Part shown: positions 36,610-45,451 of the stretch, piece by piece | How the letters are laid out: every line of letters starts with the position of its first letter | How positions within the stretch are numbered: position 1 is the stretch's first letter | Origin: Pontibacter sp. G13 | GTDB taxonomy: Bacteria > Bacteroidota > Bacteroidia > J057 | Reading direction: 5' to 3' | Assembly: GCF_031851795.1 (NCBI RefSeq) | Contig: NZ_CP134696.1 | Location: 3,368,501 to 3,432,500 of the forward strand | DNA length: 64,000 bases | Program-made: the position numbers and the translations under genes | The notes under the pieces: model-generated | Told to the model about the DNA's origin: nothing | The model's input: only the letters and a program-made list of their open reading frames with translations | The model's database searches: none

Positions 36610-38538
36610 CTAGACGTCCATCCACTCCCATGCTGAGTGGTAGGCACCAATTGTCTCGAAATAGTTCAACATCCGGCTATAGAATGGGTGGTTACCGAAG
36701 GTTGCAGAATCTCCGATAATCACCATTTTTCTTTTGGCGCGCGTCAGACTGACATTCATCCTACGGATATCCTTGAGGAACCCAATTTCATGCTTGCCAT
36801 TCGCTCGGACAAGGCTGATATAGATGATATCCATTTCCTGTCCTTGAAAACCATCCACGGTGCTCACTTTGATCGAGGGAGCAAGGGGCGAAAGCATCGG
36901 ACTCTGGGAAAGCTGGCTTTTGATCTCTAGAACTTGCCTTTTATAAGGAGTAATGATCCCAAGGCGGAGATTATCATCAATCGCACCGATCTCGTCCTCT
37001 GACAGCTTATTGACAAGCATTGCCAAATGTCGCAGAAGGAGATTGGCTTCCTCGGGATTTCTTGTGGAACGGCTCTCAGAGTCCTTCACTTCGTCAAATC
37101 CACATCCCGCAGTATCCACAAATTCCACGGGCTGGTATCCTGGGCCAAGAGATCGATTGGCTACAGAATTATCGGCATACAATTTCCCTCCATAGAACTC
37201 ATCAGCGGAAAACTGCATGATCTTGCGATGCATCCGGTATTGCTGATTGAGCATGACATCCGCATCCTTTTGTGTGATCACATGCTCAAACAGAGTCACA
37301 CCGAGTCCCCTTTTTTCAGCTTCGTAAGACTTGACCGTGGGAGGCAATTGGCAATGGTCGCCTACCATGACCACACGGTTGGCTTTTTGGATCGCAATCC
37401 AGCAAGAAGGCTCTAGGGCTTGGGCGGCTTCATCAATCAATACCGTGTGAAACTTCTTCCCTTCCAGCAAATTCGCGGAGGCACCTGTAAGTGTACAGGC
37501 GACAACTTGCACTTTTCGCAAGACATCGTGCAGAATGTAATCTTCTAACTTGTGGGCCAAGCCTGAAAGTTCTCGTGCTTCCTTGAGCAATTCTCTGCGT
37601 TTTTGTTGCTCTTGAGAGCCAAACTTTCGCTTGAATTTCAAGGCGCGCATCCTGACATCCTCGGCATCCTTGCGCAATTTCTTGAGCGCGCTATGATCTG
37701 GATGCTTGGCAATACTGCCATCCAAAGTATGCGCAAGCAATTCTTCCTCCACACGGGCAGGGTTTCCGAGTCTGAGGACATCGATACCCAGTTCCAGCAG
37801 TTTCAAGGTAATGAGATCCACTGCGGTATTGCTTGGGGCACATACCAATACCTGCTGTTCATGATGCAATATCTCCTGAATGGCATACACCAGTGTGGTA
37901 GTCTTGCCTGTTCCGGGAGGCCCATGAATCACAGCCACGTCTCGCGCTTCCAACACATGCTGGATGGCTTCATTTTGAGTGCCATTCAGGGCGGGGTTCT
38001 GGTACTTGACATGCTCCCACTCGAAGCGACCCGGCATTTTGTCGCCGACCATGATTTCGCGAAGTTCCGCGAGGCGATTCTTCTCGGCCTTGACTACTTT
38101 GGTCAGGGCATTGGCCATTTCACGGTAGGTCTTATCATCAAAATCGAGATCAATCCCCAATTTTGAGCCTGTAATCCAGTCCGGAATACGCTCGGAACTC
38201 AGCCGAATACGCATTCTATTGGGCCACATCCTAGCGATTACGCCTGAGGCAGTACCCACCTTTTCCCCCGCAATCATCCCAAACACCTGCACGATACTTC
38301 CCACCTGAAAAACGCCATCTTTGGTTTTCTTACCGGTAGGTCGATCAATGTCCACCACAATCCGTTCTCCTAGCCCAATGTTGAGATGCCTCAATTCGCA
38401 AGGATGCCAAGTAACGCCTTTCTCGACCCGTTCCTTGAGCGACCTTTTGAGGACCGTCTCGCGATATTGGCGAAGATCCTCCTCACGCTCAATGGCGAGG
38501 GTTTCGGTCAGGGAGATCAGATGATCAATGGATTTCAT
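36610..38538 (-). CDS. Superfamily 1 helicase (UPF1/IGHMBP2-like)
   Basis: 642 residues. Motif I GPPGTGKTTT, motif II DEAAQALE, motif III GDHCQLPPTV, QYRMH, and motifs V/VI (TVDGFQGQEMDIIY, SLTRAKRKM) are intact. An OB-like N-terminal domain (about 60-140) precedes them, as in IGHMBP2/SMBP2-type enzymes that unwind DNA or RNA. Cytosolic. Its stop codon abuts the regulator's stop (TAG|CTA) with no spacer, and its start lies 14 nt after the dnaJ terminator. Confidence 0.9.
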   Translation of the reverse strand: MKSIDHLISLTETLAIEREEDLRQYRETVLKRSLKERVEKGVTWHPCELRHLNIGLGERIVVDIDRPTGKKTKDGVFQVGSIVQVFGMIAGEKVGTASGVIARMWPNRMRIRLSSERIPDWITGSKLGIDLDFDDKTYREMANALTKVVKAEKNRLAELREIMVGDKMPGRFEWEHVKYQNPALNGTQNEAIQHVLEARDVAVIHGPPGTGKTTTLVYAIQEILHHEQQVLVCAPSNTAVDLITLKLLELGIDVLRLGNPARVEEELLAHTLDGSIAKHPDHSALKKLRKDAEDVRMRALKFKRKFGSQEQQKRRELLKEARELSGLAHKLEDYILHDVLRKVQVVACTLTGASANLLEGKKFHTVLIDEAAQALEPSCWIAIQKANRVVMVGDHCQLPPTVKSYEAEKRGLGVTLFEHVITQKDADVMLNQQYRMHRKIMQFSADEFYGGKLYADNSVANRSLGPGYQPVEFVDTAGCGFDEVKDSESRSTRNPEEANLLLRHLAMLVNKLSEDEIGAIDDNLRLGIITPYKRQVLEIKSQLSQSPMLSPLAPSIKVSTVDGFQGQEMDIIYISLVRANGKHEIGFLKDIRRMNVSLTRAKRKMVIIGDSATFGNHPFYSRMLNYFETIGAYHSAWEWMDV

Positions 38539-38552
38539 GCTGAGCGGTTGGA

Positions 38553-38587
38553 TAAAAAAAGCCGGATGCGTGCAGGACGCATCCGGC
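38553..38587 (-). terminator. Strong terminator of grpE-dnaJ
   Basis: GCCGGATGCGT and ACGCATCCGGC pair perfectly over 11 bp with a 5-nt loop; minus-strand tail TTTTTTTATCC. Confidence 0.93.
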
Positions 38588-38616
38588 GGATGTAAGATAT
38601 GAGAATTCGGTCAGTC

Positions 38617-39762
38617 TCAGGAGAAGAATTCCCGTATTTTGGAAAATAGACCTTTCTGCTCGTGGGAAGGATTGGGGTGGAAGTTCTGGGAATCCCGGAG
38701 TTGCTCCATCCACTTTCTTTCCTCAGAAGTCAACTTTTCAGGTGTCCATACATTGATATGTACGAGCAAGTTACCGACCCCGTATCCATTGATATTGGGG
38801 ATCCCCTTGCCTTTCAACCTGACGACTTTCCCAGCTTGAGTGCCTTCGGAAATTTTGATTCTCACCTTTCCGTCAAGCGTAGGAACTTCAACAGAAGTAC
38901 CCAAGGCTGCATCAGGGAAGGAGATAAAGAGTTCGTGAAGCAGATTGTCTCCATCACGCTGGAAGAAATCATGCGGCTTTTCTTCGATCTGGATGATCAA
39001 GTCCCCCGCAGCTCCTCCACGGATACCCGCATTTCCTCTTCCTCGGACACTCAGATTCATTCCCTCCTGAACACCAGCAGGTATATTGAGTGTCACTTTG
39101 TCTTCACTTTCGGTACGGCCTTTTCCGTCACATGTATTACAGTTTCGGGAAATGATCCGACCTTCCCCCTGACAAGTTGGACAAGTAGAGACCACAATCT
39201 GCTGGAAGAATCCTCCTCCTGCTTGCTGTCGAATCTCTCCAGCACCGTTACAAGTTGGGCAGGTAGTGAATGCAGTGCCATTTTCAGCTCCGGTTCCGGA
39301 GCAGCTATCACAGGCTACTTGCTTATTGATTTTGATGGTTTTCTCAACCCCACTGGCGATTTGCTCAAGGGTGAGACCCATTTTGATTCGGATATCAGAA
39401 CCACGTTGTCCTCGGCGGCGACGGCGGCGACCGCCACCAGCTTGTCCTCCAAAGATGTCTCCGAATGGGCTATCGGCACCGAAAATATCTCCAAATTGGC
39501 TGAAGATATCCTCGTATCTAGCGCCACCGGCAGCACCTCCTACCCCTGCATGGCCAAAGCGGTCGTAAGCACCACGCTTTTGGTCATCGCTCAGCACCTC
39601 ATAAGCTTCAGCAGCTTCCTTAAATTTATCCTCCGCCTCTTGGTCTCCTGGATTGCGGTCAGGATGATATTGAAGTGCCTTTTTTCGGTAGGCCTTCTTC
39701 ATCTCCTCCTTCGTTGCCGTTTTGGAGACGCCCAGTACTTCGTAATAATCTCTTTTAGCCAT
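38617..39762 (-). CDS. dnaJ: Chaperone DnaJ
   Basis: 381 residues, full type I architecture: J domain with His33-Pro34-Asp35, Gly/Phe-rich region, four CxxCxGxG zinc-binding repeats ([32 protein letters not shown]) and C-terminal substrate-binding domain. It stimulates the DnaK ATPase and delivers unfolded clients. It follows grpE by 7 nt in one operon; dnaK is elsewhere. Confidence 0.97.
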   Translation of the reverse strand: MAKRDYYEVLGVSKTATKEEMKKAYRKKALQYHPDRNPGDQEAEDKFKEAAEAYEVLSDDQKRGAYDRFGHAGVGGAAGGARYEDIFSQFGDIFGADSPFGDIFGGQAGGGRRRRRRGQRGSDIRIKMGLTLEQIASGVEKTIKINKQVACDSCSGTGAENGTAFTTCPTCNGAGEIRQQAGGGFFQQIVVSTCPTCQGEGRIISRNCNTCDGKGRTESEDKVTLNIPAGVQEGMNLSVRGRGNAGIRGGAAGDLIIQIEEKPHDFFQRDGDNLLHELFISFPDAALGTSVEVPTLDGKVRIKISEGTQAGKVVRLKGKGIPNINGYGVGNLLVHINVWTPEKLTSEERKWMEQLRDSQNFHPNPSHEQKGLFSKIREFFS

Positions 39763-39769
39763 AGGTCAA

Positions 39770-40414
39770 TTATTCACCCACGATCACCTTGGAAAAACGA
39801 ATCACGCGGTCCTTTAGCTTGTACCCTTTTTCTACTTCGTCGATGACTTTTCCCACTTGGGATTCATCTGGAGCAGGAATCGAAGTTACCGCTTCGTGGA
39901 AATTGGAATCAAAATCCTCTCCGACAGCTTTGATGGGCTCTAGACCAATTTTGGCCAATTGCCGCTGCATACTGGAGGAGACCATACCGATCCCTTCCTT
40001 AATCGCTGCCAGATTGTCAGTTTTGTCAATCGCCTTCAAAGTACGATCGAAATTGTCCAACACAGGAAGGAGATCCTTGAGTAGATCTTGATTGGCAAAC
40101 CGAACGGTATCACCCAATTCCTTGCGTTGACGTTTTCGCTGATTCTCAAAATCAGCTTGAAGGCGCATCAATTGATTTTTTAGCGAGTCGCGTTCCTTTT
40201 CAGTGTTCCGGAGTTCTACCTGATATCTGGCAACAATCTCCTTCGCCTTATCTAAATCCGTGAGGTTTTCCTCGGGCATTGCTTGAGTGTCCGCGGAATC
40301 ACCTTCGGGGGTATTCACATCTGCTGATTGAGCTGGGTTGGTTTCAGGCTTTTTGCCAGCCTGATTATCTGTGGTTTGAGTCTCCTGTTCTCTATCTTTC
40401 ATCTCTTCGCTCAT
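39770..40414 (-). CDS. grpE: Nucleotide exchange factor GrpE
   Basis: 214 residues. A long acidic, low-complexity N-terminus is followed by the coiled coil (about 70-120) and the compact beta domain with NFHEAVTSIPAPDESQVGKV. It releases ADP from DnaK. First gene of grpE-dnaJ. The upstream region (to 40544) has a TATATTTG -7 box and two CATCCTGA(A)CA direct repeats that may be regulatory. Confidence 0.96.
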   Translation of the reverse strand: MSEEMKDREQETQTTDNQAGKKPETNPAQSADVNTPEGDSADTQAMPEENLTDLDKAKEIVARYQVELRNTEKERDSLKNQLMRLQADFENQRKRQRKELGDTVRFANQDLLKDLLPVLDNFDRTLKAIDKTDNLAAIKEGIGMVSSSMQRQLAKIGLEPIKAVGEDFDSNFHEAVTSIPAPDESQVGKVIDEVEKGYKLKDRVIRFSKVIVGE

Positions 40415-40492
40415 GGTACCGAGTTTATGCTGTTCAATCTGCGGGTTTGCAATTCATATACAGAAGCCGTCAGAATTACAGTATATCCACTG

Positions 40493-40544
40493 CAAATATA
40501 ATCACTGCATCCTGAACACATTACATGCCAATGACATCCTGACA
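40493..40544 (-). promoter_or_regulatory. grpE-dnaJ -7 box and direct repeats
   Basis: Minus-strand TATATTTG at 40500-40493. Just upstream, plus-strand CATCCTGAACA (40508-40518) and CATCCTGACA (40535-40544) recur 27 bp apart, close to the expected -33 and beyond. No CIRCE element (TTAGCACTC-N9-GAGTGCTAA) is present. Confidence 0.45.
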
Positions 40545-40617
40545 GCACCTGTCTACTATTTTGACAGCTACTAGCCGAATTTTTATCCTTTTGGTCCTGT
40601 AATATCAAATGGATGAT

Positions 40618-40670
40618 GGGCGAATCCAGTCCTTGACTGCCAAAATCGGCCAGTCCAACTAGATTCGCCC
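40618..40670 (-). other. Two-part hairpin after murA
   Basis: Outer arms GGGCGAATC and GATTCGCCC enclose an inner GACTGGCC/GGCAGTC stem, 17 nt after the murA stop. No T-tract follows, so it looks like an mRNA 3'-end stabiliser or Rho-type site rather than a simple terminator. Confidence 0.55.
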
Positions 40671-40686
40671 ATGTATGTTCAAGCTC

Positions 40687-42000
40687 CTATTCGAGCTTCC
40701 GTTCGATCTTTGCTCCAATGGCATTGAGTCGATTCTCAATGAATTGGTAACCGCGGTCAATTTGCTCAATGTTGTAAATGCGCGAGGTTCCTTCAGCCGA
40801 CATGGCTGCGATCAACAAAGCAACCCCTGCACGGATATCTGGGCTAGACATGGAAATGGCACGAAGTGGCTGACGTCGTTCCAATCCGATGACAGTGGCA
40901 CGGTGCGGATCACATAGAATAATCTGAGCCCCCATGTCGATCAGTTTATCCACGAAGAACAAGCGGCTTTCGAACATTTTCTGGTGGATCAGGACAGACC
41001 CTTTGCACTGCGTAGCCAAAACTAGCACAATACTCAGTAGGTCAGGAGTCAAGCCCGGCCAAGGGTGGTCCGAAATGGTGAGGATACTTCCATCGATAAA
41101 GGTATCGATTTCACACACCGATTGCTCGTGTACCAGGATATCATCGCCTTGGATCTCCAGATTGACTCCGAGTCTACGGAAAGTTTCGGGGATGATTCCC
41201 AAAGATTCCACTCCTGCATTTTTGATGCGCAAGTTCCCCTGAGTCATGGCTGCCATCCCGATGAAACTGCCGACCTCAATCATATCTGAGAGCATGGTGT
41301 GGTCAGTTCCTCCGAGACTATCTACCCCTTCAATGGTGAGTAGATTACTGCCGATGCCTTGAATTTTGGCCCCCATGCGATTGAGCATTTTGCACAATTG
41401 CTGTAGATAGGGTTCACAGGCAGCATGATATATGGTGGTTTTTCCTTCAGCCAAAGCGGCAGCCATCACGAGGTTGGCGGTACCGGTTACAGAAGCTTCG
41501 TCGAGCAGCATATAAGTGCCTTTGAGCTTGCCTTTGGACTTGACACAGAAAATGCCTTGCGCTTCGCGGTATTCAAACTCTGCACCTAGCTGTTGGAATC
41601 CCCAGAAATGGGTGTCTAGTCTTCTGCGGCCAATTTTATCTCCACCGGGACGGGAGATGAATGCCTTCCCAAATCTAGCGAGCAGCGGTCCGACCAACAT
41701 GATGGAGCCGCGCAGTTTGCGGGCTTTGGACCAGAAGAGATCTGATTCCAGAAAATCGAGATCAATGTCTGCTGCTTGAAACGTGACAGTACCGGGTTTT
41801 TCTGTCTTGACCGAAACCCCCATGGTAGCGAGAATATCAATCAGGTGATTGACATCGACGATGTCGGGGATATTGTGAATGGTAACAGGTTCGGCCGTGA
41901 GAAGGGTGGCACATAAGATTTGGAGCGCTTCGTTTTTGGCTCCCTGTGGGGTAATCTCTCCAGTGAGCTTGTGCCCACCTTCGACTTGAAAATATTGCAT
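40687..42000 (-). CDS. murA: UDP-N-acetylglucosamine 1-carboxyvinyltransferase with Asp at the fosfomycin site
   Basis: 437 residues, full length, EPSP-synthase fold. It catalyses the first committed step of peptidoglycan synthesis in the cytosol. The active-site loop, normally RPGGC, reads SRPGGDKIGRRRLDTH, with Asp121 replacing the catalytic/fosfomycin-reactive Cys. A Cys-to-Asp change at this site is known in Chlamydia and Mycobacterium MurA to give intrinsic fosfomycin resistance with activity kept. Follows the DUF4290 gene by 50 nt, probably one transcript. Confidence 0.96.
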   Translation of the reverse strand: MQYFQVEGGHKLTGEITPQGAKNEALQILCATLLTAEPVTIHNIPDIVDVNHLIDILATMGVSVKTEKPGTVTFQAADIDLDFLESDLFWSKARKLRGSIMLVGPLLARFGKAFISRPGGDKIGRRRLDTHFWGFQQLGAEFEYREAQGIFCVKSKGKLKGTYMLLDEASVTGTANLVMAAALAEGKTTIYHAACEPYLQQLCKMLNRMGAKIQGIGSNLLTIEGVDSLGGTDHTMLSDMIEVGSFIGMAAMTQGNLRIKNAGVESLGIIPETFRRLGVNLEIQGDDILVHEQSVCEIDTFIDGSILTISDHPWPGLTPDLLSIVLVLATQCKGSVLIHQKMFESRLFFVDKLIDMGAQIILCDPHRATVIGLERRQPLRAISMSSPDIRAGVALLIAAMSAEGTSRIYNIEQIDRGYQFIENRLNAIGAKIERKLE

Positions 42001-42050
42001 ATAGGCGCGTTCGTGGTATTAAATCCTCAGTGCTTGGACCCTTGCAAATA

Positions 42051-42680
42051 TCACCCTTTTCTTCTCCTTTTTCCGCCTCCGCGGCCGGATCTTTTGTTGC
42101 CGGATCTTCCTCCTTTGTTGGATGGATACTGAACCTGAACCTTGGAGATCGTCAAGTCTTCGCCTTTCACCTTGATTTTGCCACTAGACAAATCTCGGAT
42201 ATGCTCAGCAATCACTTCTTCTGGAGTAGAATCGCGATCAGAAGCACGCAAGAAGAGCTTCATGGTATTGGCGATCATATTGAGGTAAGCCGTTTTCTTT
42301 GGGCCTTCCTCCATATCGATAGCCGCTTTTACCATCAGTTCCACATTGACTCCATACTGGCGATATCGTGGATGACTGCGGTAATAATCCATTCGTTTTT
42401 CGGGGCGTCCCATCACCACTTCTGCTTCGGGGATAGGATAAGGAGAATCCACGTCCAACTCAAATCCGGAGATGATGAATAGGGAGTCCCACAGTTTTTG
42501 CTTGTAATCGGGATTTTCCTTCAAGCTGGGGTTGAGGTTGCTCATGATTCGAACAATCTCGGAGGCTACAACGGTGCGTTGATCACGGTCTTCCAGAGTC
42601 AGTGCGTACTCTACCATGGATTGTACATTCCTCCCGTATTCACGCAACTTGAGTGGCGTATCGGTCAAATGATATTTCAT
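42051..42680 (-). CDS. DUF4290-domain protein
   Basis: 209 residues from ATG 42680 (MKYHLTDTPLKLREYGRN), the family's normal start; the longer ORF to 42773 is untranslated leader. The helical domain has conserved LREYGRNVQSMVEYA and YGVNVELMVKAAI repeats; the C-terminus is a basic Gly/Arg/Lys-rich tail (GGRSGNKRSGRGGGKRRRKG), suggesting RNA or DNA binding. Characteristic of Bacteroidota and found upstream of murA; molecular function unknown. Confidence 0.88.
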   Translation of the reverse strand: MKYHLTDTPLKLREYGRNVQSMVEYALTLEDRDQRTVVASEIVRIMSNLNPSLKENPDYKQKLWDSLFIISGFELDVDSPYPIPEAEVVMGRPEKRMDYYRSHPRYRQYGVNVELMVKAAIDMEEGPKKTAYLNMIANTMKLFLRASDRDSTPEEVIAEHIRDLSSGKIKVKGEDLTISKVQVQYPSNKGGRSGNKRSGRGGGKRRRKG

Positions 42681-42853
42681 GCGTATTGGATCGAATGGTC
42701 TAAGGGGAATGCCGACATTCCGCGCATTCCAGATTATAAAGCGTCTTCTGGTAAGAAGGCGGGGCACTAGCAAGCATTGGTGAAGGGCCAGTACCGGATA
42801 GGCAGGGATTGTCGCTTTATGTCAAAAAGATCAATCCAGACATCAAAGCTAGG

Positions 42854-42884
42854 CAAATGTACACCATTACCCAGCAGTTGTCAA
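42854..42884 (-). promoter_or_regulatory. Promoter of DUF4290-murA, overlapping the pcrA stop
   Basis: Minus-strand TTG (42884-42882, part of TTGACA) and TACATTTG (42861-42854), 20 nt apart, a full consensus match. The -33 element lies over the pcrA stop codon and the leader is about 165 nt. Confidence 0.75.
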
Positions 42885-45118
42885 GCCTGAACGATTTCCA
42901 ATTTGGCGAATTTAAGCAACAATACTTTCACTCCCGCATCCTCGAAGTTCACCCGAGCCTTGCGATTGGCGAGCTCTCCCTCGACATGTTCGACCAGCCC
43001 TTGACCAAATCTAGCGTGGCGAACCGTCATCCCTACCATGATTTCATGGGCATCGGCCGGAGTGAAATCCTCTGGCAAGGATTGCTTGACGGGGGAGGTT
43101 CTCCGAACCGGTCGCAATTTGGGCTTGGGCTGAACTACAGAGCGCCTATCAGCGATGGGTTCGGTGATTTTGCGGGTTTCGCGACGGCCTCGATCTTGGG
43201 ACTTTTCGACAAATTGCTGATCCAACTCATCCAAAAATCTACTCGGCTCATTGAACTGTAGATTCCCAAAACGATATCTGGACTTGGCGAAAGTGATCGT
43301 CAAGAGCTTTTCTGCACGGGTAACTGCGACATAAAACAGTCTACGTTCCTCCTCCAAATCATCGCGGCTATCCATAGACATGCCACTCGGGAAGAGATTC
43401 TCTTCCAATCCCACCAAAAAGACGGATTTGAATTCCAATCCTTTAGAGGAGTGGACGGTCATCAAAGTCACTTTGTCTGGGTTTTCCTCCTCCTCGTCCG
43501 CACTGGTAAACAACGAGATGTCAGCCAGGAAGCTTTCCAGACTCACATCGTCATTGTCTGGATCTTCGGTAAATGCCCGGGCAGCGTTCAAGAGTTCCTG
43601 CACATTCTCCCAGCGGCTGTTGCCGTCGGCGATTTCCAGGTGCAATTCCTTGAGGACACCAGAATGCTTGGCGATGTAATTGGCAGATTCGTAGGCATCT
43701 CCCTGCTTGGAAACCGCTCCAAAGCTCTTGATCATCGTGGCGAATTGCTTCACCAAATTGGCCGAGCGCTTGGCGATACCGGAGCCCATCACCTGATCGA
43801 TGGCCTCCCACAACGTCAATCCTTGTTCGCTGGCGTAAACTTGCAGCTTTTGGATGGTGGTATTGCCGATCCCTCGGGTAGGATAATTGATAACTCGGAG
43901 AAGTGCCTGCTCATCTACCGGATTGATGGCCAATTTGAAATAGGCCACCATGTCCTTGATCTCTTTGCGCTGGTAAAACGAGATACCTCCGACGACACGG
44001 CTCGGAATATTGGCACGTCGCAGCTCATCCTCCAGTGCCCGAGACTGGGAGTTTGTACGGTACAGGATGGCGAAATCCTTGTTGAAGAGGCTTCGCATCT
44101 GCTTTTGTTCGCGGATCAATCCCACGACTTGGCGCGCCTCATCCTGTTCTGTGGGCGCTTCGATCAGTTTGATCTTGTCCCCGAGCTCGTTTTCGGTGAA
44201 TACATTTTTCTTCCGCTGCTTTTTGTTATTGGCGATCACGGAATTGGCGGCATTGACGATGACGCTGGTGGAGCGGTAGTTTTGCTCGAGTTTGTATTCG
44301 CCGAATTCGGGATAATCCTTCTCGAAGTTCAGGATATTCTGAATGTTGGCTCCGCGGAATGAGTAGATACTTTGTGCATCATCCCCTACCACACAGATGT
44401 TGCGATGCTGTGCAGCCAACATTTTGGTGAGGAGATATTGCACATGGTTGGTATCCTGATACTCATCCACCATGATGTATTTGAATCGCTTCTGGTATTT
44501 CTCCAGAACGTGGGGGAATTGCTTGAACAGGAGGAGCGGTTTCAGGAGCAAATCGTCGAAATCCATCGAATTGCTTTTGAAGAGCTTTTGCTCATACAAT
44601 TGATAGATTTTGGCAATTCGTCTGTTGAAGTCATCCTCTGCCTGATCGATGTATTCTTGCGGGGAGATGAGTTTGCCTTTGCACATGGAGATGGCTCCGG
44701 CAACTACTTTGGGTTTGTAGATCTTGTCATCCAGGTGCTGAGACTTGATGAGAAACCGAACGACCTTCTGAGCATCTTCGGCATCGTAGATCGTGTAGGA
44801 CGACGTATACCCCAGCAATTCAGCTTCGGCCCTGAGCATCCGTGAAAAGATGGAGTGAAAAGTCCCCATTACCACGCTTTTGCCTGGCGCACCAATCAGC
44901 TTGAAGATCCGCTCTTTCATCTCCTTGGCGGCCTTGTTGGTAAAGGTCAGGGCGAGCAATTCCTCAGGAGCAGCCATTCCTTGAGCCAAGATATACGCGA
45001 GACGATAAGTCAGCACTCGGGTTTTGCCAGATCCGGCACCCGCCAATACGATTTGCGGCCCACCCAAGCTGGTTACTGCCTGTCTCTGGGCCTCGTTCAG
45101 TTCATTCAGAAAATCCAC
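42881..45118 (-). CDS. pcrA: UvrD/PcrA-type DNA helicase
   Basis: 745 residues from a GTG at 45118 (MDFLNELNEAQRQAV), the canonical family N-terminus. The frame stays open for another 62 codons to 45304, but that extension runs into repeat E3 and encodes no conserved sequence. Walker A AGAGSGKTRVLTYR, motif II MVDEYQDTN, QNYRS, TVHSSKGLEF and VAVTRAEKLL are all present. The C-terminal Tudor-like domain (GMTVRHARFGQGLVEHVEG) fits PcrA, which binds RNA polymerase. Acts in repair and conflict resolution. Confidence 0.95.
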   Translation of the reverse strand: MDFLNELNEAQRQAVTSLGGPQIVLAGAGSGKTRVLTYRLAYILAQGMAAPEELLALTFTNKAAKEMKERIFKLIGAPGKSVVMGTFHSIFSRMLRAEAELLGYTSSYTIYDAEDAQKVVRFLIKSQHLDDKIYKPKVVAGAISMCKGKLISPQEYIDQAEDDFNRRIAKIYQLYEQKLFKSNSMDFDDLLLKPLLLFKQFPHVLEKYQKRFKYIMVDEYQDTNHVQYLLTKMLAAQHRNICVVGDDAQSIYSFRGANIQNILNFEKDYPEFGEYKLEQNYRSTSVIVNAANSVIANNKKQRKKNVFTENELGDKIKLIEAPTEQDEARQVVGLIREQKQMRSLFNKDFAILYRTNSQSRALEDELRRANIPSRVVGGISFYQRKEIKDMVAYFKLAINPVDEQALLRVINYPTRGIGNTTIQKLQVYASEQGLTLWEAIDQVMGSGIAKRSANLVKQFATMIKSFGAVSKQGDAYESANYIAKHSGVLKELHLEIADGNSRWENVQELLNAARAFTEDPDNDDVSLESFLADISLFTSADEEEENPDKVTLMTVHSSKGLEFKSVFLVGLEENLFPSGMSMDSRDDLEEERRLFYVAVTRAEKLLTITFAKSRYRFGNLQFNEPSRFLDELDQQFVEKSQDRGRRETRKITEPIADRRSVVQPKPKLRPVRRTSPVKQSLPEDFTPADAHEIMVGMTVRHARFGQGLVEHVEGELANRKARVNFEDAGVKVLLLKFAKLEIVQA

Positions 45119-45186
45119 AGGATAAAGGTAAGACAATTTGCCATGAGGTGGGAGGATGAAATTCACTTCTGCGATGGCTTGATCAG

Positions 45187-45372
45187 GTGTGCAGATGGCC
45201 TGCGGCGGCGTAAGGGGTCTGGAATGGCCTCCGTCAGGAGGAGTCCGAGATCCGCGGGTGGCGATCTCTCGCCCGCGGATCTCGGACCGAGCGTCAGCGA
45301 GCATGGAAGGGCCCGACCGGGCGACGATTTGGCCAAGCGTCTACAAGTATGCCAGAACGCCCGGATACGCCC
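45187..45372 (-). repeat. E3: structured intergenic element, tail type 1
   Basis: Same orientation as the upstream glycine-rich gene. Starts GGGCGTATCC; hairpin 1 arms at plus-strand 45358-45364 and 45317-45323 (CCGGGCG/CGCCCGG). The central palindrome arms 45243-45258 and 45272-45287 are 16 bp with a 13-nt spacer and differ from E2 by one T-A to C-G swap made on both strands. CCTCC-GTCA-GGAGG (plus strand) and the tail TTACGCCGCCGCAGGCCATC plus TGCACAC follow. It lies between the glycine-rich gene's terminator and the pcrA start. Confidence 0.87.
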
Positions 45373-45384
45373 GAGCCTGATACC

Positions 45385-45421
45385 AAAGAAAAAGGACCAT
45401 CTCAGAAAGTGAGACAGTCCT
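45385..45421 (-). terminator. Terminator of the glycine-rich T9SS gene
   Basis: Minus-strand AGGACTGTCTCA pairs with TGAGATGGTCCT (one mismatch) and runs into TTTTTC. E3 begins about 12 nt beyond. Confidence 0.9.
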
Positions 45422-45451
45422 CTACTCAGATGCGGATGTAAAGCTTCCGCC

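Noticed and set aside
38662-39846. 394-codon plus-strand ORF opposite dnaJ
   Set aside because: Antisense shadow of dnaJ/grpE; Ser/Thr-rich composition and no domain, while the minus strand encodes complete DnaJ motifs.
40618-40670. GGGCGAATC hairpin after murA as a repeat copy
   Set aside because: Shares GGGCG and a hairpin, but has no terminator upstream, no conserved block and no tail.
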